This document shows positions 9,134-16,645 of a stretch of DNA of 42,179 nucleotides, one piece after another. The first letter of the stretch is position 1. Every line of letters begins with the position of its first letter. This DNA comes from Pseudoglutamicibacter cumminsii (GTDB lineage Bacteria > Actinomycetota > Actinomycetes > Actinomycetales > Micrococcaceae): positions 1 through 42,179 of the forward strand of contig NZ_QFWG01000015.1 of the NCBI RefSeq assembly GCF_003143995.1, in the 5' to 3' direction. A program made the translations under genes and the position numbers. Under the pieces are notes generated by a model. It made no database searches. It worked only from the letters and a program-made list of their open reading frames with translations, and was not told the DNA's origin.

Positions 9134-9310
9134 ATGTATGGCTTTCGCTTAGATGCGGTTTCAGTAGATCCAGTTTCAAACTGTCAGGGGGTCGTTCTTC
9201 ACTGTAAATACAGGCCACATCGGTAGTTACAGCCTATACGGCTTTTGAACATATTCAAAGATATGTACGAAGTTTCTTGAGCGTGTTCGAAGATGTGTGC
9301 TAGAAAGGTA

Positions 9311-9326
9311 TCGAAGAGATGTTCGA
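9311..9326 (+). promoter_or_regulatory. SOS box (LexA operator) of the LysM gene
   Basis: TCGAAGAGATGTTCGA matches 11 of 12 defined positions of the actinobacterial LexA site TCGAAC-N4-GTTCGA. It lies 34 bases before the start of the LysM membrane-protein gene. Further GTTCGA half-sites at 9285-9290 and 9338-9343 may add weaker LexA contacts. Confidence 0.75.
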
Positions 9327-9360
9327 ATAATTTTTCTGTTCGAAGTCGAAAGGAATGACC

Positions 9361-9780
9361 ATGCTGAACTCGTCTGAGCGCACTATCAACCCTGCTGCCG
9401 CTAACGCTGCTTGTGTGGACGTCACCTCTGTAGACGTTGCAGAGGTTCGTGCAAACGAAAGCTCCGCAGCTGTTCGCTTGACCCGACGTGGCCGTTTCTT
9501 GTTTTTCGGTTTGCCGACGGTCGCGCTGATTGTTGGCATGTTCCTGATGCTCTCGGCACTGCTCCAGCCGGCACAAGCAACGACGGGTGAGGCAGTCACT
9601 GCGCAAGGTGACCGGTTGGTTGAGGTCACCGTTGCGCACGGGGATACCCTGTGGGCCATCGCGGAGCACTACGCCCCTGAGCGTGATGTGCGAGATACCG
9701 TGGCACTGATTCACAAGCACAACTCTTTTGACGGTGCTCTTGTCCCGGGTCAGAAGATCGTCGTTCCCGTCAGCTACTGA
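9361..9780 (+). CDS. LysM-domain membrane protein, probable SOS-induced division inhibitor (YneA/ChiZ-like)
   Basis: A 139-aa protein with a cytoplasmic N-terminus of about 45 residues, one transmembrane helix at 46-69, and one LysM peptidoglycan-binding domain at 88-136 (VAHGDTLWAIAEHYAP to LVPGQKIVVPV). The ATG at 9361 is preferred over the ATG at 9355 because AAAGGA is correctly spaced for it. It is divergent from lexA with an SOS box 34 bases upstream. B. subtilis YneA and M. tuberculosis Rv2719c have the same layout, locus and damage induction, and both restrain septation during repair. That role is inferred here from context; LysM alone shows only cell-wall targeting. Confidence 0.82.
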   Translation: MLNSSERTINPAAANAACVDVTSVDVAEVRANESSAAVRLTRRGRFLFFGLPTVALIVGMFLMLSALLQPAQATTGEAVTAQGDRLVEVTVAHGDTLWAIAEHYAPERDVRDTVALIHKHNSFDGALVPGQKIVVPVSY

Positions 9781-9853
9781 CCTGACCTGCGCCTGAGTGG
9801 GCGGTCTTTCGCAACAGGGCGACCCTAATTCGAATCGCCGCTCAGCCGATCTC

Positions 9854-9859
9854 TAGACT
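9854..9859 (+). promoter_or_regulatory. -10 box of a probable leaderless hisC promoter
   Basis: TAGACT lies six bases before the hisC ATG, with no ribosome-binding site between, the same geometry as at miaB. Confidence 0.5.
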
Positions 9860-9865
9860 TGAAGC

Positions 9866-10978
9866 ATGTCTCAGGATGCTTTGCAACGGCTCAACCGGCT
9901 CCCACTCAGGGAGAACCTTCGCGGGCTCTCACCATACGGCGCCCCACAGATCGACGTTCCAGTCCAGCTGAATGTCAACGAGAACACGCACCCGTTGCCA
10001 CAAGAAGTGATCGACGAGATCACCACGTCCGTGCAAGCGGCCGCACATACGCTGAACCGCTACCCAGACCGAGAATTCACGCAGCTGCGGACCGCGCTCG
10101 CTGAATACCTCGGCCGTGGACTCACCGCAGACAACCTGTGGGCCGCCAACGGATCCAACGAAGTCCTCCAGCAGATCCTGCAAGCCTTCGGTGGGCCGGG
10201 TCGAACCCTCCTGAGCTTCCCTCCCACCTACTCGATGTACCCGCTCCTGGCATCCGGAACGGACACGACCTACATCGCCGGTCACCGAGCAGACGACTAC
10301 AGCCTCACCGCCGAATCGGCAGCGGAACAAGTTCGCGCGCACAAACCGAACATCGTCTTCTTGTGCTCGCCCAACAACCCCACCGGAACCGGCCTCGAGC
10401 TTGACGTAGTCAAAGCCGTCTACGAGGCCGGCGAAGAACCGCAGACCATCGTTGTCGTCGACGAGGCCTACGCCGAATTCGCACACGACCCGAACTCGAC
10501 CGCAATCACCCTGCTTGAAGGCCGCCAACGGTTGATCATTTCCCGCACCATGTCTAAAGCCTTCGGGCTAGCAGGCGCGAGGCTCGGATACCTCGCGGCC
10601 GCCCCGGAAATCGCCGACGCGTTACGTCTCGTACGGCTTCCGTACCACCTCTCCGCAGTAACCCAAGCGACAGCACTCGCAGCGCTCAAACACACGGACG
10701 CGCTGCTGGCCAACGTTGAAGCGATCAAGGAACAACGCGACCGCATCGTCAACGAACTCAAAGACATGGGACTGAACCCAACACTGTCTGACTCGAACTT
10801 CGTAACCTTCGGCGACTTCGAAGACCCCAACGACGTCTTCGAATACCTCCTGGCCGGCGGAGTCATCATCCGCAACAACGGCCTGCCAGGAAAACTCCGT
10901 GTCACAGCAGGAACCGAAGAGGAAACCACACAGTTCCTTACGTTGATGCACCAATACATGGAACGCGCTCAGCACTAA
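9866..10978 (+). CDS. hisC: histidinol-phosphate aminotransferase HisC
   Basis: PLP-dependent fold-type I aminotransferase converting imidazole acetol phosphate to histidinol phosphate. PLP landmarks are LNVNENTHPLP at about 35-45, SPNNPTGTG at 168-176, VVDEAYAEF at 197-205, and the Schiff-base lysine K231 in SRTMSKAFGLAGARLGY. Length is 370 aa, typical of HisC2. It heads the his cluster, separated from hisB by about 150 bases that contain another -10-like box. hisD, which often precedes hisC in relatives, is not in this window. Confidence 0.95.
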   Translation: MSQDALQRLNRLPLRENLRGLSPYGAPQIDVPVQLNVNENTHPLPQEVIDEITTSVQAAAHTLNRYPDREFTQLRTALAEYLGRGLTADNLWAANGSNEVLQQILQAFGGPGRTLLSFPPTYSMYPLLASGTDTTYIAGHRADDYSLTAESAAEQVRAHKPNIVFLCSPNNPTGTGLELDVVKAVYEAGEEPQTIVVVDEAYAEFAHDPNSTAITLLEGRQRLIISRTMSKAFGLAGARLGYLAAAPEIADALRLVRLPYHLSAVTQATALAALKHTDALLANVEAIKEQRDRIVNELKDMGLNPTLSDSNFVTFGDFEDPNDVFEYLLAGGVIIRNNGLPGKLRVTAGTEEETTQFLTLMHQYMERAQH

Positions 10979-11055
10979 CGCGCTAAGCAGTGCGGCTCAT
11001 AGTCGGACCTCCCGCCGAGTCCCTGTAGCCCATCTAACTCAACAGTTGCCCCTCA

Positions 11056-11061
11056 TAGAAT
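11056..11061 (+). promoter_or_regulatory. -10 box upstream of hisB
   Basis: TAGAAT lies in the hisC-hisB spacer, 67 bases before the chosen hisB start. It suggests that hisB and the genes behind it can be transcribed separately from hisC. Confidence 0.4.
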
Positions 11062-11128
11062 GAAGGGCAGAACACTCCAACGCCGACGCCCCACGCGTCT
11101 GGCGCAACACATGAAGAAAGCGAGCACC

Positions 11129-11749
11129 ATGAGCGCTAAGCTGATCGGTACCCGTGAAGCGACCATGGAACGGATCACCTCCGAATCCACCGTCAACGTC
11201 ACCATCAAACTCGATGGAACCGGCAAAGCGGACATCTCCACCACTGTCCCGTTCTACGACCACATGCTTACGTCGCTCGCCCGTCACTCGCTCATGGACA
11301 TCACGATCAAGGCCCACGGCGACACCGACATCGACGTCCACCACACCGTCGAAGACACCGCCATCACACTCGGCGAAGTCTTCAAAACCGCACTCGGGGA
11401 CAAGCGCGGCATTACCCGCTTCGGCCAAGCCACCATCCCACTCGACGAAGCCCTGGCGCGCTGTATCGTCGACCTCTCCGGCCGTCCATACGTCGTTCAC
11501 GAAGGTGAACCAGAAGGTCAGCAGTACCACCTCATCGGTGGACACTTCACCGGTTCCATGACCCGCCACGTCTTCGAATCCTTCGCCTACCACGCAGGCA
11601 TCTGCCTCCACATCGATGTTCTGCGCGGTCGCGACCCGCACCACATCGTCGAATGCCAGTTCAAGGCACTCGCACGCGCACTGCGCCAAGCCATCGAACC
11701 AGATGATCGGATGGGCGACATCATTCCATCCACCAAGGGAGCGCTATGA
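11129..11749 (+). CDS. hisB: imidazoleglycerol-phosphate dehydratase HisB
   Basis: Manganese-dependent dehydratase for the sixth step of histidine synthesis. It is the stand-alone form without the phosphatase domain of E. coli HisB. The paired metal-binding motifs are DVHHTVEDT in the first half and [16 protein letters not shown] in the second; YDHM and SGRPYVV are also conserved. The ATG at 11129 has AAAGCGAG upstream and gives 206 aa, the family length. The frame is open back to 11060 but without conserved sequence. The stop overlaps hisH (ATGA). Confidence 0.95.
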   Translation: MSAKLIGTREATMERITSESTVNVTIKLDGTGKADISTTVPFYDHMLTSLARHSLMDITIKAHGDTDIDVHHTVEDTAITLGEVFKTALGDKRGITRFGQATIPLDEALARCIVDLSGRPYVVHEGEPEGQQYHLIGGHFTGSMTRHVFESFAYHAGICLHIDVLRGRDPHHIVECQFKALARALRQAIEPDDRMGDIIPSTKGAL

Positions 11750-12390
11750 CTCAGGGCCGCAGGCCACACATCGCCGTCGTGGACCACGGGGCAGGTAACG
11801 TCCGTTCAGTCCTGCGCGCATTCGAACACGTCGGCGCCGACGTCTCACTCACCGCAGACGGCGAAGAACTCAAAGCAGCCGACGGCGTGGTTCTGCCCGG
11901 CGTTGGAGCGTTCGCGAGCGTCATGCAGGCGCTCAAAAAGGGTTCGCTACTACGCCACCTCGGATACCGGATCGCAGGCGGAAAACCAGTCCTCGGGATC
12001 TGCGTAGGCCATCAAGTGCTGTTCACCGAAAGCACCGAAGGCGGCACCACAACCGCGGGCCTGGACGAATGGCCAGGTGTTGTTGAACGCCTCAAAGCTG
12101 ACGTCGTACCGCATATGGGTTGGAACAGTGTCACCCCACCGGAAGACACACAGCTCTTCCGCGGCATTGAAGATGAACGTTTCTATTTCGTCCACTCCTA
12201 TGCCGTGCAGAGCTGGGACTTCGACGTCGTGCAGCCCCTCATGAAACCGCCGATGGTCACGTGGTCGGAGCACGGAGGCCCGTTCATCGCCGCGGTCGAG
12301 AACGGCCCGCTCAGCTCGGTTCAGTTCCACCCCGAAAAATCCGGGGACGCCGGCGCCCAACTGATCAAGAACTGGATGGAGACACTCTGA
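11746..12390 (+). CDS. hisH: imidazole glycerol phosphate synthase, glutaminase subunit HisH
   Basis: Class I glutamine amidotransferase that feeds ammonia to HisF. The catalytic triad is C86 (GICVGHQ), H195 and E197 ([12 protein letters not shown]). The nucleophile elbow reads CVGHQ where most HisH proteins have CLGMQ. It overlaps hisB by four bases and the next small gene by one. HisF is not encoded in this window. Confidence 0.94.
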   Translation: MTQGRRPHIAVVDHGAGNVRSVLRAFEHVGADVSLTADGEELKAADGVVLPGVGAFASVMQALKKGSLLRHLGYRIAGGKPVLGICVGHQVLFTESTEGGTTTAGLDEWPGVVERLKADVVPHMGWNSVTPPEDTQLFRGIEDERFYFVHSYAVQSWDFDVVQPLMKPPMVTWSEHGGPFIAAVENGPLSSVQFHPEKSGDAGAQLIKNWMETL

Positions 12391-12629
12391 TGCCCTCACC
12401 GATCGTGTTGATGATCCTGGGCGGCCTGCTGGTGGGCGGAACGTATTCGCTCGCGCAACAAGGTGTCAAACGCGTGTGGGTTATCGTGTGCGGTGCACTC
12501 GCGGTTATGTTCTTGATCGCTGCGTGGGCCGTTGCGCAGAAAGGTCCCGACGCAGACGACAAAGGCAACGATGCCGCCGTCGCCCACAGCGAAGCGACAC
12601 ACATGCCCAGTGACACACCTGCCCCGTGA
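12390..12629 (+). CDS. small two-helix membrane protein in the his operon
   Basis: A 79-aa protein of unknown function. Two hydrophobic helices lie at residues 5-22 and 29-49, separated by the short basic turn QQGVKR, and a hydrophilic Asp/Ala/Thr/Pro-rich tail of about 30 residues follows. The start overlaps the hisH stop (TGATG), so translation is probably coupled. Micrococcaceae relatives commonly carry a small membrane ORF here, from general knowledge. The last codons and stop lie inside a 3 x 16-bp tandem array, so the tail sequence may be shaped by slippage. No function is proposed. Confidence 0.75.
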   Translation: MPSPIVLMILGGLLVGGTYSLAQQGVKRVWVIVCGALAVMFLIAAWAVAQKGPDADDKGNDAAVAHSEATHMPSDTPAP

Positions 12630-12644
12630 CACACAGGCCCACCG
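12597..12644 (+). repeat. Three 16-bp tandem units spanning the stop of the 79-codon gene
   Basis: The units are ACACACATGCCCAGTG, ACACACCTGCCCCGTG and ACACACAGGCCCACCG. The in-frame TGA stop (12627-12629) is at the junction of units 2 and 3. The same TGA appears one period earlier (12611-12613), out of frame because the period is 16. Confidence 0.85.
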
Positions 12645-12697
12645 AAGTGCCGTATCCATTCGTGAAATTCACCCCTTGAACTTTTGAGAAAGATCCC

Positions 12698-13453
12698 ATG
12701 ACTGATCACAAAGCAACTGAGAATAAGGAACTTGTTCTTTTCCCTGCGGTGGACATCGTCAACGGTCAGGCAGTGCGCCTGACTCAGGGCGAAGCTGGCA
12801 CCGAAACTGATCACGGCGACCCGTTCGAAGCGGCTTTGCGTTGGCAAGAGGCCGGTGCGGAATGGATTCACGTCGTTGACCTGGATGCAGCCTTCTCTCG
12901 CGGTGACAACCGCCCGGTCCTCAAGAAGATCGCAAACGAGCTGGACCTCGAGGTTGAGCTTTCCGGAGGCATCCGTGACGATGAGTCGCTAGACCGCGCA
13001 CTCGAATGGGGTGCGGCCCGCGTCAACATCGGCACCGCTGCACTCGAGAACCCAGAGTGGACCGCGAAAGCCATCGAACGCGTAGGTGACGCGATCGCAG
13101 TAGGCCTCGATGTTCGCGGAACCACGCTCTCGGGCCACGGCTGGACCAAGGACGGCGGCGACCTGTGGGACGTCCTCGCACGCCTCGACGACGCCGGATG
13201 CGCCCGCTACGTCGTGACCGATGTAACCCGCGACGGAACCATGACCGGACCTAACACCGAACTCCTCGCCGAAATCGCGAAGCACACCGACAAACCGCTC
13301 ATCGCCTCCGGCGGCATGTCCACGCTCGATGACCTGCGCGCGCTCCGCGCGATGGTCGGCTCGGGTGTTGAAGGCGCGATCATCGGCCGCGCACTCTACA
13401 ACGGCGCATTCTCACTCGAAGATGCGCTCGCCGTCGCGCGCGGTCAGAAGTAG
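12698..13453 (+). CDS. priA: phosphoribosyl isomerase PriA (bifunctional HisA/TrpF)
   Basis: A (beta/alpha)8 barrel that isomerises ProFAR in histidine synthesis and, in actinobacteria, also phosphoribosyl anthranilate in tryptophan synthesis. Catalytic aspartates are D19 (PAVDIVNG) and D175 ([10 protein letters not shown]). Phosphate-binding loops are LSGGIRDD at 88-95 and [11 protein letters not shown] near 205-215. It follows mycobacterial PriA closely ([25 protein letters not shown], with the Arg and Trp of the active-site loop), so the dual role is likely. RBS evidence is weak. It starts 68 bases after the small membrane gene. Confidence 0.92.
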   Translation: MTDHKATENKELVLFPAVDIVNGQAVRLTQGEAGTETDHGDPFEAALRWQEAGAEWIHVVDLDAAFSRGDNRPVLKKIANELDLEVELSGGIRDDESLDRALEWGAARVNIGTAALENPEWTAKAIERVGDAIAVGLDVRGTTLSGHGWTKDGGDLWDVLARLDDAGCARYVVTDVTRDGTMTGPNTELLAEIAKHTDKPLIASGGMSTLDDLRALRAMVGSGVEGAIIGRALYNGAFSLEDALAVARGQK

Positions 13454-13482
13454 AAGTAGGCCTGAAGTAAGGCCTGAAGTAA
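13448..13482 (+). repeat. Tandem duplications at the priA stop codon
   Basis: AAGTAG is doubled at 13448-13459, and the first TAG is the priA stop. It is followed at once by two perfect copies of GGCCTGAAGTAA (13459-13470 and 13471-13482). Confidence 0.85.
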
Positions 13483-13499
13483 ACAGAGGTAAGAACTCC

Positions 13500-14447
13500 A
13501 TGGGCAGACACTCCGCCGCTCAAAACTCCGCTTCTGAAAACCCGGCTTCCGAGAACGCGGCCGAAAACCCCGCCAACAGCAACCCCACGCCGGGTTCGAA
13601 GCCTTTGCCGGCCCACATCCAGCAGGCTTTGCTTGCGGGAGCTGGCGGCACCTCGGACACCGCGGGGCAGTCGTGGGAGGGCCGTGACCTATCCGGTGAA
13701 GGAAACCCGCTTCACCAGTTCGATGGCGATGACGGTCTGCCGAACGAGGCACTGCAGGAAGCACTCGACGCGTTGAAGGCCGGCTATGGCCCCGAGGACG
13801 ATGTGGTTGAGGCTTTGGCTGATGCGCGCGTTTTCGTCCCGATTGTGCCTCAGACAGGCCACACGGAGATCGGTGAACACGGCCATTTGGTGGAGAAGGA
13901 AGCGGACATGGCGCTGGTCATGATCGCTGCTCCAGACGGCCGGACGGCTTTGCCTGTGTTTTCTTCGGTGGATCGCCTGACGAACTGGCACCCGGACGCT
14001 CGCCCGGTTGCGGTGTACGCGCCGCGTGCTGCGCTGTCCGCGGTGGACGAGGGTGCGCAGTTGCTGGTTTTGGATCCTGGCGCGAACGTCACGTTCGTGG
14101 TGCGTCGCCCAGCCGTGTGGGCTTTGGCTCAGCAGCGACTGTGGTTGCCGAGCTACCGCGACGATTCGCTCGCCGAACCCCTTCAGCAGGCGGTTGCTGA
14201 TATCGATGGCGTGGGCGCGTTGATCTTGGGCCCTGCGGACGGGATCGCGTCGCGGGCGGCCGACGGCACGGTGATGCGCGGTGGCGGCCACGGGCCTGAA
14301 TTGGTGGTGACTGTAGTGGTGAACAACACGGTTACAGATCAGGATGTCTCGCGTATAGTTTCTGAGGTTCGCACTGCTCTTGAAGGTACTCAAGAGGTGC
14401 AGGAGAAAGCTGATTCGTTGACCATTAGGGTCGCTCAAGGGGGATAA
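13500..14447 (+). CDS. SseB-family protein
   Basis: A 315-aa protein resembling the SseB (enhanced serine sensitivity) family found next to hisA in many Micrococcales. The first 85 residues are Ser/Asn/Glu/Pro-rich and low complexity. The globular part (about 90-230) contains DARVFVPIVPQ, ALVMIAAPDGRTALPVFSSVDRLTNW and RPVAVYAPRAALSAV, typical SseB N-terminal domain segments, followed by a second alpha/beta region. The ATG at 13500 follows GAGGTAAG. The frame is open further upstream inside priA, but that part is a shadow. It is cytoplasmic, its molecular function is not established, and the MFS gene follows after 3 bases. Confidence 0.82.
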   Translation: MGRHSAAQNSASENPASENAAENPANSNPTPGSKPLPAHIQQALLAGAGGTSDTAGQSWEGRDLSGEGNPLHQFDGDDGLPNEALQEALDALKAGYGPEDDVVEALADARVFVPIVPQTGHTEIGEHGHLVEKEADMALVMIAAPDGRTALPVFSSVDRLTNWHPDARPVAVYAPRAALSAVDEGAQLLVLDPGANVTFVVRRPAVWALAQQRLWLPSYRDDSLAEPLQQAVADIDGVGALILGPADGIASRAADGTVMRGGGHGPELVVTVVVNNTVTDQDVSRIVSEVRTALEGTQEVQEKADSLTIRVAQGG

Positions 14448-14450
14448 CGC

Positions 14451-15776
14451 ATGACCCAAGCGGGTGTTGGAGAGCCGAACGGTGTTTTCCAGCGTTATGC
14501 ACGGGTTCTGAAACGCCCGCACGTGCCAACACTTTTGTTGGTCGGTATTTTTGGTCGTTTGCCGCACTCCTCGGCCGCGATTTTGTTGACGCTGCATGTC
14601 CGCAACGCGTTGGAGATGGACTTCGCAGCGGCCGGCCTGGTTACGGCGATGCTCACTATCGGTATCGCGATCGGTTCCCCATGGCGTGGCCGGGTCGTGG
14701 ACATCAAGGGTGTCCGGCGCGCGGTTCTGCCGTCGATCGTCGTCGAGGCAGGAGCCTTCGGTGCCGCTCCGTTTGTGAGCTTCGAGGTTCTGCTTGTCCT
14801 CATGTTTATGGCTGGCGTTTTCTCGCTACCGGTATTCACGGTGGTGCGTCAGTCAATGGGTGTTTTGGTGCGTGGCCCCGATCGCACCACGGCGTTCGCT
14901 TTGGACTCGGTGACCACTGAGCTCGTGTTTGTGATTGCGCCGGGCGGCATCAGTGTTTTGGCTACGGCCATTTCGACGACGGTCTCGTTGCTTTTGGTGG
15001 GCGCGCTCGTGGTGTTTGCCGGTGTGATTTTGATGATCACGAACCCGCCGACGCGTTCTTCGCAGTTGCCGTCCGCTCCGCGTGAGGCAGTTGACGACCT
15101 AGCGGCCCCGTCACACCCTCGGGATGCGCCGTCGGTTGCCGCGGTGACTGGCGCTATCCCAGTGGTTCCGCTTCCTCAACCTCAGCCTCGTCAGCGCCGA
15201 CTCATGCCGTGGCTGAGCATTTCGGCGGCCGCGATGATGGTCATGGCGCTGGGCGCGGGCATGGCGCTTTCAGGTACTGAGGTCGCGGTGGTTGGCTTCA
15301 ATGAGACCTTGGGCGGCGGCGGTGACACGCTGTGGATCATGTACGGCCTGTGGTGCTTTGGTTCGTTGATTGGCGGGCTCGTGTATGGCGCGTTGTCCCG
15401 TAAGTTCGATCCGTTCGCGATCATCATCGTTCTGGGTCTCACGCTACTTCCGGTCGCATTTTCCAAGACGTTGGCATTGATGTCGATCACGCTCTTCGTA
15501 TCTGGCTTCTGCGTTGCGCCGTTGCTGACTGCGGCCTCGGAGCGTCTGACGGAGACTGTTCCGGAGCGTAACCGTGGCCAGGCGATGGGCTTGTATGGCT
15601 CGGCGATGACGGCAGGCACGGCAGCGGGGACACCGCTGGTGGGCATCATGCTGGATGTTGGTGGCCCGACTCTCGCGATTTCTGCGTTGGCTGGTGTCGC
15701 GGTGGCGACGGGTGCCGCTGCGATGGTTTTGCGGCAGATTCGCCGCCGCCGCAAGCGCGCGGCCCTGAACAAGTAA
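14451..15776 (+). CDS. MFS transporter, probable drug or metabolite exporter
   Basis: A 441-aa integral membrane protein with about twelve hydrophobic helices in two bundles, split by a hydrophilic loop of about 45 residues (around 200-245, Pro/Ala-rich). The 2-3 loop carries GSPWRGRVVDIKGVRR, a variant of MFS motif A, and the second half has GALSRKFDP. It starts 3 bases after sseB behind AAGGGGGA. The substrate cannot be read from the sequence. Linkage to priA and sseB is conserved in relatives as far as I know, but no histidine-related role is established. Confidence 0.88.
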   Translation: MTQAGVGEPNGVFQRYARVLKRPHVPTLLLVGIFGRLPHSSAAILLTLHVRNALEMDFAAAGLVTAMLTIGIAIGSPWRGRVVDIKGVRRAVLPSIVVEAGAFGAAPFVSFEVLLVLMFMAGVFSLPVFTVVRQSMGVLVRGPDRTTAFALDSVTTELVFVIAPGGISVLATAISTTVSLLLVGALVVFAGVILMITNPPTRSSQLPSAPREAVDDLAAPSHPRDAPSVAAVTGAIPVVPLPQPQPRQRRLMPWLSISAAAMMVMALGAGMALSGTEVAVVGFNETLGGGGDTLWIMYGLWCFGSLIGGLVYGALSRKFDPFAIIIVLGLTLLPVAFSKTLALMSITLFVSGFCVAPLLTAASERLTETVPERNRGQAMGLYGSAMTAGTAAGTPLVGIMLDVGGPTLAISALAGVAVATGAAAMVLRQIRRRRKRAALNK

Positions 15777-15812
15777 CGGTCCAGAGCAAGTAACGGCGCA
15801 GCAAATAACTTA
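15770..15812 (+). repeat. Three tandem units over the MFS stop codon
   Basis: The units are CAAGTAACGGTCCAGAG (15770-15786), CAAGTAACGGCGCAG (15787-15801) and the partial CAAATAACTTA. The TAA of unit 1 is the stop codon, and TAA recurs in the other two. Confidence 0.8.
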
Positions 15813-15815
15813 AAC

Positions 15816-15861
15816 AACGACGTGGGGTGAGCTTCCGTTGGGAAGCCCACCCCACGTCGTT
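15816..15861. terminator. Bidirectional hairpin between MFS and the DUF1844 gene
   Basis: A 21-bp inverted repeat (15816-15836 with 15841-15861) has one mismatch and a GTTG loop. It lies between two convergent genes, and no T-run is needed for this common actinobacterial form. Confidence 0.85.
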
Positions 15862-15893
15862 GGTAGTGGTGTTCGCGTTGCCGCGTTCGTGTG

Positions 15894-16282
15894 TTAGCTG
15901 ACTGGGCCGGTCCACTTTTCGCCTGGACCCTGTCCTGGCTTGTCTGGGATCAGCGATGCTTCGCGGAACGCGAGTTGGAGGGAGCGGAGGCCGTCGCGGA
16001 TTGGTGCGGCGTGCTGGGAGCCGATCTCCGGGGCACCTGCGGTCACGAGCCTGCGAGGGCTGTGATGAGTTTGCGGGCTTCGTCGAGGTCTTTGAGCTCT
16101 TCGGCGTCGGGACCTTCAGCGAGGCCGACCTTGACTGCGGCGGCTGACATGAGGTGGACCGCGGTGGTCGTGATGACTTCCACGGCTGGAACTTCTGCGA
16201 TGTCGCGGAGTTCTTGCTGGGCTTCTGCGTACTCGGAGTCCGAGAAGCTATGCACGTGCTGATTCGAATTCTGATCGCTCAT
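15894..16282 (-). pseudogene. DUF1844 protein gene with a single-base frameshift
   Basis: Small helical protein of unknown function conserved in actinobacteria upstream of infC. From the ATG at 16282 the frame encodes MSDQNSNQ, then the family core DIAEVPAVEVITTTAVHLMS and DLDEARKLITALAG, then stops at 16043. In the next frame the normal C-terminus follows without a gap (TAGAPEIGSQHAAPIRDGLR, SLQLAFREAS, PGEKWTGPVS) to a TAA at 15894. One missing base near 16049-16051 explains both parts: GGCTCGTGACC where GGCCTCGTGACC would be in frame. It could be a true lesion or a sequencing error. The intact protein would be 129 aa. A TATGAC -10-like box lies 12 bases upstream of the start. Confidence 0.85.
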
Positions 16283-16333
16283 AATGCTAAGCTTGTCATA
16301 GACCGTTCTGCTTGTTGATGGTTTGCGCCGTAA

Positions 16334-16367
16334 ATGTGGCGATGATCGCTGAGATTGATCGCCACGT
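16334..16367. repeat. 10-bp inverted repeat in the DUF1844/infC spacer
   Basis: ATGTGGCGAT pairs with ATCGCCACGT (one G-T wobble) across a 14-base loop. It lies between divergent genes and could be an operator or an RNA hairpin at the 5' end of the infC leader. Confidence 0.55.
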
Positions 16368-16564
16368 AACGCGATGTGAAGCATTGACGTGCGGATGCGT
16401 GTTCCAGGTGAAAGAGCGCCTGGTTCACGTGTTTGGCTTGAAGCAGGAATCAAAGCGGAGGTATCCCACCCGCGATCGCCTGAGGGCGGCCGGGTCAGGT
16501 CTAGCGAAACACGCAGCGAGTCGCGCAGGAATGTGTGGCGGAAGCGTGTCTTGCTGGTATCTGG

Positions 16565-16595
16565 AGCCCCCGTGTTTGAACTCGGGGGCTTTTTT
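16565..16595 (+). terminator. Intrinsic terminator (putative attenuator) before infC
   Basis: An 8-bp GC-rich stem (AGCCCCCG with CGGGGGCT) and a 10-base loop are followed directly by a run of six T. It ends 50 bases before the infC start on the same strand with no gene between, so it probably works as a leader attenuator of the infC-rpmI-rplT operon. Confidence 0.8.
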
Positions 16596-16645
16596 CGTAG
16601 GCCTTCGGGAGCGTCGGCCACACCATCGCATGAAGGAGCACTAAC

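Larger units (their letters stand above)
16283..16645 (+). other. infC leader and divergent control region
   Basis: 363 bases without a protein gene. It holds the start side of the DUF1844 gene, a 10-bp inverted repeat (16334-16343 with 16358-16367), a possible TTGACG -35 near 16386, an intrinsic terminator at 16565-16595 and the infC ribosome-binding site AAGGAG at 16633-16638. A 110-codon open frame from 16312 crosses the terminator and is not considered coding. Confidence 0.6.

Noticed and set aside
9244-9259. Palindrome TTTGAACATATTCAAA considered as a LexA box
   Set aside because: The arms are symmetric, but GAA and TTC are two bases closer than in TCGAAC-N4-GTTCGA, so it does not fit the LexA site. 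It may still be another regulator's operator.
16312-16644. 110-codon frame in the infC leader
   Set aside because: It runs through the intrinsic terminator, has no ribosome-binding site and resembles no known protein. It ends at the infC start by chance.
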